A stretch of DNA of 64,000 nt from Proteles cristata cristata (taxonomy: Eukaryota > Chordata > Mammalia > Carnivora > Hyaenidae), in assembly GCA_017311185.1 (NCBI GenBank), contig JAESUZ010001503.1:496001-560000 (forward strand). The letters run 5' to 3'. The notes beneath the pieces were generated by a model. The model was not told the origin of the DNA. It searched no databases and saw only the letters and a program-made list of their open reading frames with translations. Positions 23,578-34,229 of this stretch are shown one piece after another. The translations under genes were made by a program, and so were the position numbers. Numbering within the stretch: the first letter of the stretch is position 1; each line of letters begins with the position of its first letter.

Positions 23578-25454
23578 TTAATAAGCCACACTACCTTCTC
23601 AAATTGTCCTCAGGCAGTAAGAAACCAATATTGTGTGAGAGCGGGTCTCTTCCCAATTAGATTAAAATCATCAGTAAGGAAATGGAATGGACACAGAGTC
23701 AACTACAAGTCTGTGCCACAACCCCTTCCATGCCCCAGTTGAGGAGTTATAAATTACAGGTCTTTGTATCTGTACACAGGTGGAGATATGAAGACCATAG
23801 ATTATTTATCATAAAATGCATCACATAGGTGAGACAGTTTATGTGTCATACATGTATGGATTAAAGCAAAAATCCATATTTTGCTTGAACTACAAGTCAG
23901 CGGCTCAAGAGGTATCATTATCACATGTACCATGAGAGAAAAACAATGCCAACTAAACGGACACAATGACATATGTCTGCAAATCTGTATTTGATACTCG
24001 TTAAGTCATTCATACTTCAGACTAATGTTTGACATGTCACCACATGTCACTCTTGTAAATATATGAAGAGTTACTAAAATAAATTGGTAATTTCTGTGAC
24101 AATGACAACCATGTCACTTACGGATCATTCTGCTCTCAGAAATGTTAAAATGTGAGAATTTCATACTTGTGTATCCAAAACTTTATTTATAATAGGACAA
24201 CTTCCATCATTGTTGAATCTCTTGTGAATATTTTTGAGATGACATCTATATTTCAATGCAGGCATACTTTTCTCAAAAGAAACTACCAAATATGTAACCA
24301 TGTCTTGTGTGGCCTCGTTTTCAAACCATTCTAGACATGGGATTCTATGCTTGACTTGCTTCTTTCATTTGGCAGTGAGACTCATGCACACCAATGTGCA
24401 TAGCTGCCAGTGTGTGTACTATCCCACAGTACATACATAACCACAATTCATCAGTTCTCCTGCTGGTGAACATGGGAAAGATTTACTATGCTTTGCTCCA
24501 AAGTTCTGACAGTTTTCTTCTGGAACACACGTATGAGTTCCCTGAGTGTATGTGGAATTCCTTAACTCTAGAAGATGGCTTTTCTTACTCTAATTACTGA
24601 AACATGGGTCTCTGCTCTTCCTCCCTCATCCATGAGCATCCTTTTTTCCTTAGTCCAACAGATGCTACAACTCTGTCAGTCAACCTTCAGAGGAAAGAGA
24701 ATGAGGAGGGAGAAGGAGATGCTCCCTGGCTGACAGAATGGGACCTTAAGGACAGACTGAGGACCCAATGACAGACAGACAATGGTGAAGGCATGGAGTA
24801 GTTCTCCTATGGACTCTGAGAACAAAGGTGGGAGTGGAGCTGTGCCAGGCAGGAAACTGGGGCCTCGGGCTACAGCTTAGGTGATGTCACACAATCTTTT
24901 GAGGTCATTATTGTGCTGTGGAACATGTAAATTAAAAAATACAATAGTGTTTTATGGTGAAATGGCATGTCTTACTTATGCAACGCACAAAGGAAGCTAT
25001 CTGGAAATAGCTTGCTCTCATGACCTGCTATCCCTTATGATGAGCTTACATGTTTGCTGCCTCCGTGGTGGCAGATGCTATGGTAGCAGTGGTGCCAAGC
25101 TCTCACCACACCCTGCTGACTGCCTGACAGCCTCCACACTCTTCCCTTCCACATCGTCCCTATCACACTGATATTCTATCATAGTAAACAGCCTATCATC
25201 TCACTGAAGCTCTTGCTGTCAGAAACTCATTTCTGCTGTCTGTGCATTAGGGAGAGCTCTGAAGCTCTCAAGAAAGAACACTGGGAGGGTTCTGTCTGAA
25301 GACCTGAAAGTGAGTCAGGATGAGGAACAGTGAAGGTAACCTCACTGACAGTGAGGAAAGGAAGATATTCTTATTGTGACCCTCACTTAATTCACTCATG
25401 GATTGTACCACTAAACATTATCATTCTTTGCCTTAACAAAAAGCCTACAATCAG
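23578..25454. other. Intergenic DNA, possibly with a very old LINE fragment
   Basis: 24360-24500 faintly recalls antisense L1 3' sequence (CACAGTACATACATAACCAC). Otherwise nothing recognised; open frames up to 96 codons have no motif. Confidence 0.3.
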
Positions 25455-25651
25455 AGGCAACCTGGGTGGCTCAGTCAGTTAAGCATCTGACTCTTGGTTT
25501 CGGCTCAGGTCATGATCTCATGGTTTGTGAGTTTGAGTCCCACATTTGGTTCTGTGCTGGCAGCATGGAGCCTGCTTGGGATTCATCCTCTCTCTCTCTC
25601 TCAAAGTAAATAAATAAACTTAAAGAAATAAAGTAAAATATAAAAATAAAT
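25455..25651 (+). mobile_element. CAN-SINE
   Basis: AGGCAACCTGGGTGGCTCAG head and AAAGTAAATAAATAAACTTA tail. Confidence 0.95.
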
Positions 25652-26548
25652 TATTTTTTTATAAAGCCCCAAATCAAATATGAACTAGTACACATGGTAC
25701 TTGAATCCTGTGGCAATCCGGACCCACTCATTTTAACCATGTCATCTGCAACTCAAGTACAGTGAAGACACTGTACCTGAGCCACACTTGACCACTGACC
25801 ATCTCCTGAATATGTTTCCTCTTTCCCTCTAGAATGTGGCCCCAGGGAAGCATTGTTCCAATTCTGACTCATGCTGCGGTTTTACACCCTCAATACAGTT
25901 TATCTCCCTACAGAGGCTGTGAACACACTAAAGCCATTACTCACTGGGCTGCACACCTCATCTCAGCCTGTGCAGAGCAAAGAATCTGACACACAGAAGT
26001 CACAAAGCCAGTGTTTACCCAGTAGTGGTCTTGTCCTATTAAACTGGAACATTTTGAAGTACAAAGACCAAGTCAGATGTGTCCAGACTTTTACTAACAA
26101 TGCATTTGCTCCACACCTTGTAATTTCCCACCTCTACAAGCAGCACCACCATCCACCCGTCATGTGGGAAACCTGTGTGTCATTTCATGTCCTTGAGCAT
26201 CCTTAACCCCTTGTGTAATTATTCACAAGTTCTATAGGGTCCATGCCCATGACTGTTCAACGTGCCTGCTGTTCAGGCCTTTTATTGTCTCTCCCTGTGT
26301 GGCCACAGTCTTAACTGGCTTTTCAGATGCCAGCTTTCTTGTGCTCACTTATGCAGGGATCATTCCAAGCACAGCTGTGGTGAAATCACTCCTGTGACCC
26401 ACATGTCTCTGTGGGTCCAGCACCCTGACTACCTGGGCACGTCTTCCCTGTATGACTGCTGCTGCCCCAACGGCAGTGAGTCATGAGCTTCCGGAATCAC
26501 CCAGAAGGCTCCAGGCTTCAAGACTCTCTGTAAGCTTTAGATATGTAG

Positions 26549-26587
<39 letters not shown>

Positions 26588-27013
26588 TATAGGCACTCCT
26601 CCTTGCCTGCTTTTTTATATATAGTAGTTACTGTCACAGGGCAAGCCATGTAGGAGGCATTTGATTGTTTCAAGAAATGGATAAATTGACCCACTTCAGG
26701 ATAGTTATGTTTCCCTGTCTTTGAAACGGGTGGGTGACTTGTGATGACAGGTGAAATCCATGCTAGTTGATATCCCTGAGTTCCATGAACGGCTAACATG
26801 TGTTTCCTCAAGACCAGGAAGAGATGCACAAGACTGGCAGTGACAAGGACCCGACCTCTGATGATTGTCCCTACCTGACACAGTTTTAGACCAGCTACTC
26901 CTCAGTTTCTGGGATAACCTGAAAGACAGAACAAACCTAGTCAAAACAAGTATCATGTAGTGACAAGATCTTGATATATAAACACCATTTTCCAATAAAA
27001 CAGAGCTGGGGCA
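25652..27013. other. Intergenic DNA with a (CA)n microsatellite
   Basis: Open frames of 74-111 codons were examined and show no recognised family. (CA)n at 26551-26584. Confidence 0.4.
26551..26584. repeat. (CA)17 microsatellite
   Basis: Uninterrupted AC dinucleotide run. Confidence 0.97.
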
Positions 27014-27243
27014 GGAGGCTCCTGGGCAACTTAGTTGGTTAAGTGTCTGACTTCAGCTCAGGTTGTGATCTCATGGTTCTGTGAGTTCTAGTCTCAAGTT
27101 GAGCTTTATGCTGACAGCTCGGAGCCCGGAGCCTGCTTCAGATTCTGTGTCTCCCTCTCTCTCTCTGCACCTCCCTTGCTCGAGTTCTCTCTGTCTGTCT
27201 GTCTGTCTCTCAAAAATGAATAAATGTTAAAAAACAAAAAAAG
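27014..27243 (+). mobile_element. CAN-SINE with (CTGT)n
   Basis: GAGGCTCCTGGGCAACTTAG head, (CTGT)n at about 27190-27209 and an AAAAATGAATAAATGTTAAA tail. Confidence 0.93.
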
Positions 27244-28109
27244 AGTGCAATTCCTTGGAGAAGTGTTTGATTGCAAGGCTGCAGTAGGAAAACATGAGCT
27301 GGAATATCTGGAAGTGCCCAAAAGTACTAAAAAGAAAAGGTGGGGCTTGTTGAAGAAACACAGGATATGAAGTAAAGGAGTTTCTATTGGCCTTACAAAA
27401 TAAAGAAATAATAATAATTATAACCCATAGAATAAATAACCATGTCATAAATAAATAGTTGAGCAGAAACATAAGGGAGTCCTAACAGTGAATCCCAATG
27501 AATACACGCAGAGGGAACTGGGGAACAAAGTGTCCATCAGACAAAGACCACCAGAGTCACTGCTGCAGACAAAATCTGATGAATTTGTTGAAAGTGGTGG
27601 ACAAATAATTGGGGGAAGATAGGTTATTGCAAAGAAATAATCAGTAAAAGCAATGTGGGATCCAGGATCCAAAATGCCAATGCAATTTAAATGTTTAGCT
27701 GAGCTATGATTAGGGAGTGATGTTAATCTCTGAGCTCTGATCACTGTCCTATGGTTACGCAGAGGGTCCCTGTGAGAGCAAGCTGAGGGACAAACTGTAC
27801 TATGTCTTGGCAACTCTTCCACAAGTCTGAATATGTTTTTAAGAGTACTCATTTTTGGCTTTCAAATGAGCAATCAAAATAATTCCCAAGTGCAGATAAA
27901 GAGCACAGGTTAACTGCAAGAAAGACAAAGCCTCACTGGACCCCCATCAATCAGTGTGGATGTCCTTTGTGTGAGTGACCTACATGCCCTGAACCTCTAT
28001 CTCTTTCATCTGTGAAACTGGGATGAATAGAACGGTATCATCACTTGTGGTGAGATTTAGATGTATGAACACAGCGCCAGCACAGAGCTGGTGAGAAACA
28101 AGCCTTTCA
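27244..28109. other. Intergenic DNA with a possible MIR
   Basis: About 27970-28080 resembles the 3' part of a MIR SINE (CATCTGTGAAACTGGGATGA). No gene recognised. Confidence 0.4.
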
Positions 28110-28424
28110 GAGGTTCCTGGGTGGCTCAGTCATTTCAGCGTCTGACTCTGGGTTTCAGTTCAGGTCACGATCTCATGGTTCATGAGTTTGAGCCCTGTGT
28201 TGGGCTCTGTGCTTAAAGTGCAGAGCCTGCTTGGTATTCTCTCCCTCTCTGTCCTCCCCCACTTGCATGTATTCTCTCTCTGTCTCTGAAAAATAAATAA
28301 ACACTAAAAAGAAGGAGGAGGAGAAGGAAGAGAAAGAAGAAGAGCAGGAAGAAGAGGAGAAGGAAGAAGAAGGAGAAGAAGAGGAGGTGGAGGAGGAGGG
28401 AGAAGAAAGAAGAAAGAAGAATGG
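28110..28424 (+). mobile_element. CAN-SINE with long polypurine (GAA/GGA)n tail
   Basis: GAGGTTCCTGGGTGGCTCAG head and AAAAATAAATAAACAC tail, followed at 28308-28424 by over 110 bases made only of A and G. Confidence 0.93.
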
Positions 28425-28991
28425 AAAAAAATGACGACAACGACTTTCTGTTCTCTTCCCCGAGAAGTCATCTACATCATGCACAGTGCAGTCCACCTCC
28501 ATGCATGTCACCTTGCTCTCAGAGCTCACAGTTCATAGAGAGGTACAGCTAGTCTACACCAAACACACATTATGCTTTCTGAATGTGCTGCTAGCTTCCT
28601 GTGCTATCCATGACTTTAGCGTTTGGGATTCTCAGTGAATGTAGAGCTAAGAAAAGGTGGATCCACTCCCTTCTCCTGGAGCGCAGGCTATCATTTCCCT
28701 CACCCTGACTCACCACACACACCTGAGTCCCAGGTATCTGAAAATGAAAGAGTGAGGTAAAGCCAGCAGAACGCAAGAAGGAGGGGAAATCCAGGAATCC
28801 ACCTTGACGCCTTCAGGGTGGAACTGAGGCTGAACACTGACTTGGTGGGGCTGAGGCTGGAACACTCCCGGAGCACGGGGCTGTGCCCTTGGCAGTGCAG
28901 GCCGCTCTGCTCCTAGGGTTTCTCTCCCCCAGCCGGAGCAGTTCCATGTGACTGTAGGGAAGACCTGTCCTCCCGGACCCTACCCAGCTGG
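28425..28991. other. Region downstream of the GARIN-like stop
   Basis: It may hold 3' UTR of the GARIN-like locus. No minus-strand AATAAA was seen here. Confidence 0.35.
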
Positions 28992-29365
28992 TCAGGCCTT
29001 TGGGTGCGAGCTTCCTCCTTTCCTCGCTCTTCCCCGGGGCTTGGGCCTGGAGCTGGGGCCCTTGCTGCCCCATCCCCGCTGCTCGCGTGGCCTTCCTTCT
29101 GAAGGGCCTAGATGAAGGCTTCCATCAGGCTGCCCGCAAGAGTTACGCTGCCCCTGGAGCTGCCCGGCGGCCGGGCCTGCGGGTGCGCAGGTCTGCGAAG
29201 ACGAAGACGGTGCGCTCCTCGCCACGCAGCACGTGTGAGGACCACGCTGCTGGACGCCTTCCCCACCGGCGTAAGCAGGAGGCAGGGCTGCAGACACAGC
29301 AGCAGCTGTGGGAGGCTCTGGGTGCCGAGCCGATCATGGTCCCCTTCTCCGTGGAGCTCCACGGC
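28992..29365 (-). CDS. GARIN-like exon 4 (terminal, frame-shifted)
   Basis: The acceptor CTCTCGGCACAG precedes GCCGTG at 29365. The first frame reads AVELHGEGDHDRLGTQSLP. From about 29306 the family-like sequence (AAAVSAALPPAYAGGEGV) continues in the next frame and runs to a TGA at 28992-28994, so one base seems to be missing between 29307 and 29315. The first frame stays open with unrelated, low-complexity sequence to a stop near 29108. The exon is GC-rich, unlike its neighbours. No poly(A) signal was seen just downstream. Confidence 0.65.
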
Positions 29366-30041
29366 CTGTGCCGAGAGGAGAGACACGGAAGCGTGACTGT
29401 GACTGGAAGCGGTGCCACTTGCCCTCCTGAAGCAAACCACTCGAGCTTATAATTAAGACACTCTGCGGTCAAGTCCAGTGCATGCAGGAATCCTGCTCTA
29501 GCACCCCACAGAAGTTACCCCACTTTGTGCGGACAGTTTCACTGCCAGAAAAGAACCAGTACAGTTCACCAGTGAGCGTTCTCACACTTTTATTTCATAC
29601 ACGTCTCTCAGCATTTCTGCAACACAGATTCCTAAAGGTGAGGCTGCTGGTCAAGAGCTGTGCCATTTTACAGTCTCATGCTTAGTGACAAATTGTGCAC
29701 ATGCGCCCAGGGCATGCTGCCAGGCCACAGATGCATACGGAAGCATGGAAGGACTTTCTCCTATTTGAAGGCGTCCCACAACAGATGAGGCCATCTGGGC
29801 CGCCATGGCCACTATTCCAGAATGGACTGGACAGTAGGGATGGTGTTGAGGGCATACAACATGGGATATGAGATACAGGAGCTGACATCTAAAGGACCAT
29901 GGATATTCAGAAGTACTCGGAACATTTCCATGGTGCCTTATTTGGCCTGAGTCCTTCCAAATGCAATGCCTTCTCTTACTGAGACTTAGCAGCTCTTCCA
30001 AATCACCCTGGCCCTTCTCCAAGAGTCTCGCAGAGGCTTAC

Positions 30042-30300
30042 TGCTGGGTTCTCCTTGTCCTCCTCCAGCACGGGAATGGAGATGATGTCGCCCACCGGTT
30101 GGGCCAGGGTCCCACTGTAAGCCTCTGCCGGTGGTCTCAGCAGGTGCACTAAGTCTTCCCAGCATGCAAACAGATCTTCCTTTGCATCTGGAAGGTCCCA
30201 CAATTGTAGGTAAAAAGAGTGGCCAGTGACAAGCTTCAAGTGGAACTGTTTTTCCTTGTGATTGTAGACGGATACCTTTACAAACTTCAAAGGAAGCAGC
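30042..30300 (-). CDS. GARIN-like exon 3 (core of the RAB2-interactor domain)
   Basis: The acceptor is CCCCAACAG|G at 30301 and the donor is CCAGCA|GTAAGC at 30041. The exon completes an Arg codon with exon 2, then reads 86 codons without a stop: LLPLKFVKVSVYNHKEKQ, LKLVTGHSFYLQLWD, KEDLFACWEDLVHLLRPP, AEAYSGTLAQPVGD and IPVLEEDKENPA. It is the best preserved block and the main reason for the family assignment. It ends in phase 0, matching exon 4. Confidence 0.85.
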
Positions 30301-30531
30301 CTGTTGGGGAGCAAAGTGATAAGGGATAAGATTGGGGTAGATGGGAAGGAGAGGCAAGGAAGTCTCTCTGGCCAGTGAGAATCTACTCCTCTCTTATTAA
30401 AGGATTGACAAGTCCGGTCCACTTGATCTCAGCGCTCACATCCACCTCCTTAGCACTGACAGGTGCACCCTGAATTCAGGGTACATCACTTAACTCATCA
30501 CACTCCTTACAAAAGCTTGTAAGATGGCTCC

Positions 30532-30734
30532 TTGGACCCCAGGGTGGTTCAGTCGATTAAGCATCCAACTTCAGCTCAGGTCATGATCTCATGGTTCATG
30601 AGTTTGAACCCCATGTCAGGCTCTGTGCTGACAGCTCAAGGTCTGAAGCCTACTTAAATTGTGTCTCCCTCTCTCTCTCTTCTCCCCCCACCCCAGTCTG
30701 TCAAAAATAAATAAATGTTAATTTAAAAAAAAAA
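30532..30734 (+). mobile_element. CAN-SINE in GARIN-like intron 2
   Basis: CCCCAGGGTGGTTCAGTCG head and AAAAATAAATAAATG tail. Flanking repeat AAAAGCTTGTAAGATGGCTCC (30511-30531), with a 4-base gap in the 3' copy (30735-30751). Confidence 0.95.
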
Positions 30735-31057
30735 AAAAGCTTGATGGCTCCTGACCACCTACCAAAACTGTAGTTATTAACCCCTCACTGTAGGTATTAA
30801 CCCCTCAAGGCCTCCTACCATTCTTCCCTAGCTTTTCTTCTGGTCTTATTTCCACAACCCTTCTTACACAATCAATACCCACGTTCCCACAAAGCCTTGT
30901 GGACTCTGTAGCTGTGTCTGATTTCTCTTTCTCTGAATCTGCCCCACCACTGCTGGTCAGGCTGCAGAAGGCTCTGAGCTATGGAGAATTATGTGTTTGA
31001 TGCGCGTGTCCCTCCTGGATACATCTTACAGGGAGGCAACTAAATTCCTGGACTCAC

Positions 31058-31260
31058 CTGGTCAGCTCCAAGCTCTTTATGGACCTGAGGCCCTTTCCCC
31101 GGGTATCTTGGTCATTTCTGGCCCTGACCGCACAGCTCACAGCTGGCTGTGCCAGCAGCATGATACCAGGTATGGTGAGGTTGTGGCTGGTGTATGCAGT
31201 GCCCACTGTCACCATCTGCAGGCTGTTGCGCACATCAATCACTTCTCCTGTTTTGTTGAT
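31058..31260 (-). CDS. GARIN-like exon 2
   Basis: A pyrimidine-rich tract and CAACAG acceptor precede ATCAAC at 31260, and the exon closes at CAG|GTGAGT. Read from its first base it gives 67 codons without a stop, including INKTGEVIDVRN, LQMVTVGTAYTS, LTIPGIMLLAQPA and IKSLELT, all typical of the GARIN/FAM71 domain. It ends in phase 2, which matches exon 3 exactly. The mismatch is only with exon 1. Confidence 0.8.
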
Positions 31261-31546
31261 CTGTTGTTGGAAGAAAGAGGAAAGCATCCTTGTCTTACAT
31301 TCTCTCGCATCTGCCCTCCTCTGCTCTGCTTTTAAAGTGGCCACCACATTTCTTGGCCTGTGGCCAAAACTCCAAGGGGTTCAGCATTCCCTCAGGGAGT
31401 TCAAGACCTGCACCAACAGAATGGATGCACATCTGCCTCTGCAGTCTGACCTCTTGTATGAGCCAACTCCCCTTCACAACTGGCCTGTGTATTTTCCTAC
31501 CTAGAAGTGCCTGTGGTCACTATTAAAGTAACAAATGCATGTACAG

Positions 31547-31578
31547 CCCATCGGCTGGGCCAGGGTCCCACTGTAAGC
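31547..31578. repeat. 32-bp intronic echo of GARIN-like exon 3
   Basis: It matches 30091-30122 (inside exon 3) at 30 of 32 positions in the same orientation, around GGGCCAGGGTCCCACTGTAA. The similarity stops on both sides. Confidence 0.85.
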
Positions 31579-31875
31579 AATTCAACCTCTGAAAATGTAT
31601 TCTACATTTACTTGTATAGGCACAAAGTTGTTCATCACCATGATTTCAACAAGACACCAGCCATAACTCAAGCACTTCTAGGTAAACAAATTTTCTCAAA
31701 ATGGTCATTTTATTAAAAATTAAAAAAAAAAGCTTTTCACCACAAAAATTCTAATGCAAAAAACAATGAAATGCAAAGGGATCATTCTGGACTGAAAGAG
31801 TAAAGAGGGGTGACAATCAAGTGTAATCTATGATTCTGGATTAGGAAAACAGCCATTAAGAACATTATTTGGACA

Positions 31876-32092
31876 GGGGCACCTGGGTGTCTCAGTTGGT
31901 TAAGGTCCGACTTCGGCTCGTGTCATGATCTCATGGTTCGTGGGTTGGAGCCCTGCATAAGGCTCTGTGCTGACAGCTAGCTCAGAGCCTAGAGCCTGTT
32001 TTGGATTCTGTGTCTCCCTCTCTCTGACACTCCCCTGCTCACGCTGTCTCTATCTCTCTCTCAAAAATAAATAAAACATTTAAAAAAAAAGG
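31876..32092 (+). mobile_element. CAN-SINE in GARIN-like intron 1, 18-bp target-site duplication
   Basis: Near-consensus element flanked by exact AAGAACATTATTTGGACA at 31858-31875 and 32093-32110. Confidence 0.98.
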
Positions 32093-32569
32093 AAGAACAT
32101 TATTTGGACAAATGAGAAAATTTAAACACACATTCTATCAATAACAAATTTCATGAAATTGCATCATGGTTACATAAGCGAATCTCCAAGTTCTTAGAAG
32201 ATGTGTGGAGAATAAGGATAAAGGGGCATAACACTACCACTTACACTGACCTGTGAAATAGTTGAGCAAGTATAACAATCTGTGTCTCATGTCTGTGTGT
32301 GTTTACTGATCCCTATTCCCACCTATACATCAATCAGGAGCTCAGAAGCATCCTGCTGCCCCAACAGCCCTGGTCATTCCAGGGGAATCTTGGGAGTGGG
32401 TCCCAGGCAGTAGTGTTTCCTACAATTTTCATGTAATTCCAAGGAGTTGTCAAGGTCAAGAATCAATGATAAATCATGCAGCCCCCTGGCTGGTCCTCAC
32501 GTGTCTCCACTCCCCTGCTCTTCTCTCCCACACTCACAAGGTGTGTGGGTGCTCACGGCCAAACTGGTT

Positions 32570-33150
32570 TGTATTGCCATGACCCACACCTTCACCTCTG
32601 GTGTGTACTGCCATGACCCCCACCTTCACCTCTGGTGTGTACTGCCATGACCCCCACCTTCACCTCTGGTGTGTACTGTCATGACCCATACCTTCACCTC
32701 TGGTGTGTACTGCCATGACCCATACCTTCACCTCTGGTGTGTACTGCCATGACCCCCACCTTCACCTCTGGTGTGTACTGCCATCACCCCCACCTTCTCC
32801 TCTGGTGCGTAATGTCATGACCCACACCTTCACCTCTGGTGTGTACTGCCATGACCCCCACCTTCACCTCTGGTGTGTACTGCCATGACCCCCACCTTCA
32901 CCTCTGGTGTGTACTACTGGTGTGTACTGCATGACCCATACCTTCACCTCTGGTGTGTACTGCCATGACCCCCACCTTCACCTCTGGTGTGTACTGCCAT
33001 CACCCCCACCTTCTCCTCTGGTGCGTAATGTCATGACCCACACCTTCACCTCTGGTGTGTACTGCCATGACCCCCACCTTCACCTCTGGTGTGTACTGCC
33101 ATGACCCCCACCTTCACCTCTGGTGTATACTGCCATGACCCACACCTTCA
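32570..33150. repeat. 34-bp minisatellite (VNTR), about 17 units, with 216-bp higher-order period
   Basis: Tandem units of 34 bp read approximately CCATGACCCCCACCTTCACC plus TCTGGTGTGTACTG; successive GACCC starts at 32581, 32615 and 32649 fix the period. A variant unit (CCATCACCCC with TTCTCC and GTGCGTAATG) recurs at 32781 and 32997, so a block of about six units plus a broken unit has itself been duplicated. The broken unit is near 32905-32935. It lies in the first coding intron of the GARIN-like locus. Confidence 0.95.
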
Positions 33151-33179
33151 TCCAGAAACCAGTACAGACTAGGAATTCC

Positions 33180-33325
33180 TTGAGCTGAAATCCAGACAAC
33201 CTGGGCCTCAGCCACCTGATGGTCTGAGAAACTCACTTTACTCTCTGGAACTCAGTTTGCTCCTGAGAAAAATGGGGGTATCTTTAGTGCCTGCATAGCT
33301 AGGTTGTTGTGAGGCTCACAGGAAA
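33180..33325 (+). mobile_element. MIR SINE, old
   Basis: TTGAGCTGAAATCCAGACAA, CTCTGGAACTCAGTTTGCTC and GTTGTTGTGAGGCTCACAG follow the order of a MIR core and 3' end. Confidence 0.6.
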
Positions 33326-33511
33326 CAGGCACAAAACTGCTCTGGATATTGGAGAGAACCAGATAAATAAGAAGGATTGTAGAGCCTCCAGTCTCTACAA
33401 TGCCCTGAACAAGAAGAAGCAAGGTGCACCAAGGTTACTCCATGTCGGATGTCCACAGTGCGACAGAAGACTGTGCCTCCTAGAGTCACAAAACATTTAA
33501 TAAGCATATAG

Positions 33512-33651
33512 ACGGGGGCAGAGGCACCTGGGCTTCTCAGGTGGCTAACTGTAGAGATCTCGGTTTTGGCTCAGGTCATGATTTTATGGCCTGTGAGTTT
33601 GAGCCGCACGTCAGGCTCTTCATCGACAGTATGGAGCCTGGAGCCTGCTTG

Positions 33652-33689
<38 letters not shown>

Positions 33690-33736
33690 CTGCCCTTCAC
33701 CTGCTCTCTCTCAAAACAATAAGTAAACTTAAAAAA
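33512..33736 (+). mobile_element. CAN-SINE in GARIN-like intron 1
   Basis: GAGGCACCTGGGCTTCTCAG head and (CT)n at about 33653-33681. Flanked by AATAAGCATATAG at 33499-33511 and 33737-33749. Confidence 0.95.
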
Positions 33737-34074
33737 AATAAGCATATAGGAAAGGACAAAACCTGCATGAAAATAATGACCAAATCCGAGACAGTGGTAA
33801 CTGGGCAGAAAGGGAAATGCAATAAGGGAAGCGCGCCCAGGAAGAGGAAACCATGTTCATATTTGTTTGTTTTCTTCCTCTAAACAAGAATGCATCTAAT
33901 GCAAGTATGGGAAGGAGCAGCCACCTGATGAAACTGGTTACGTACGTCATTAAGCAAAGAAACAGAACAGAGCAACTGTCTGTCTCCTCTACCTGCACTC
34001 AGTACATAGCAGGTCTTCAATAAAATGCTGTGGGCAGGAAAGAATGATAGGGACGGGAAGGGGGGCCACCTCAC

Positions 34075-34229
34075 CTGGTAAATCTGCTCTCAGATACGGG
34101 CAGGTGCTTCAGCAGGGTGTACTCCTCCTTGCACAGCAGCCTCTGCAGCTTCCCCACGGACTGGTTGAACACATGCAACCTCTGGCAGCTTGGGGAGACC
34201 TCCCACGGTAACTCCAGGTCACTGTCCAT
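34075..34229 (-). CDS. GARIN-like exon 1 (start codon exon)
   Basis: ATG at 34229 sits in a strong Kozak context (GCAGCCATGG). The exon encodes 51 residues, beginning MDSDLELPWEV, and contains KLQRLLCKEEYTLLKHLPV, the N-terminal signature of the family. It ends at a consensus donor, CAG|GTGAGG. Its length of 155 nt leaves two spare bases (phase 2), whereas exon 2 needs phase 0. The final codons are one base short of the E-S-x-F-x-Q ending expected in the family. An acceptor-like CATTTCCCAG lies just upstream of the ATG, so a non-coding first exon in the CpG-rich block is plausible. Confidence 0.75.

Larger units (their letters stand above)
28992..34229 (-). pseudogene. GARIN/FAM71-family (Golgi-associated RAB2 interactor) locus, four coding exons, probably a pseudogene
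   Basis: Four exon-like blocks on the minus strand together resemble a GARIN protein (formerly FAM71; binds active RAB2 at the Golgi, mostly in spermatids). Recognisable blocks in order are KEEYTLLKHLPVSES (exon 1), TGEVIDVRNSLQMVTVG and SLELT (exon 2), LLPLKFVKVSVY with EDLFACWEDLVHLLRPP (exon 3), and ELHGEGDHD then AYAGGEGV (exon 4). Every internal exon edge has a GT or AG signal. Two one-base losses break the frame. Exon 1 ends in phase 2 while exon 2 must be read from phase 0, giving a stop seven codons after the junction. Exon 4 changes frame near 29307-29315. With both breaks the product is about 58 residues. Alternatives are assembly errors or a functional paralogue with different splicing. 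The family is recognised from memory of its motifs, and the member is not assigned. Confidence 0.75.

Noticed and set aside
26235..26490. Possible conserved exon with cysteine-rich frame
   Set aside because: No recognisable family in any frame and no convincing splice sites; left as intergenic.
28173..28529. Serine/phenylalanine-rich minus-strand frames
   Set aside because: Translation of the polypurine repeat and SINE.
29000..29472. Plus-strand open frames of 94 and 150 codons over the GARIN-like exon 4
   Set aside because: They are GC-rich shadows of the opposite-strand exon with no motif or splice context.
32703..33104. Open frames with repeated HDPHLHLWCVLP-like peptides
   Set aside because: They exist only because the 34-bp repeat lacks stops in some frames; no protein evidence.
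32570..33150. Regular direct repeats that could suggest a CRISPR array
   Set aside because: Units abut with no unique spacers, and the setting is a mammalian intron; it is a minisatellite.
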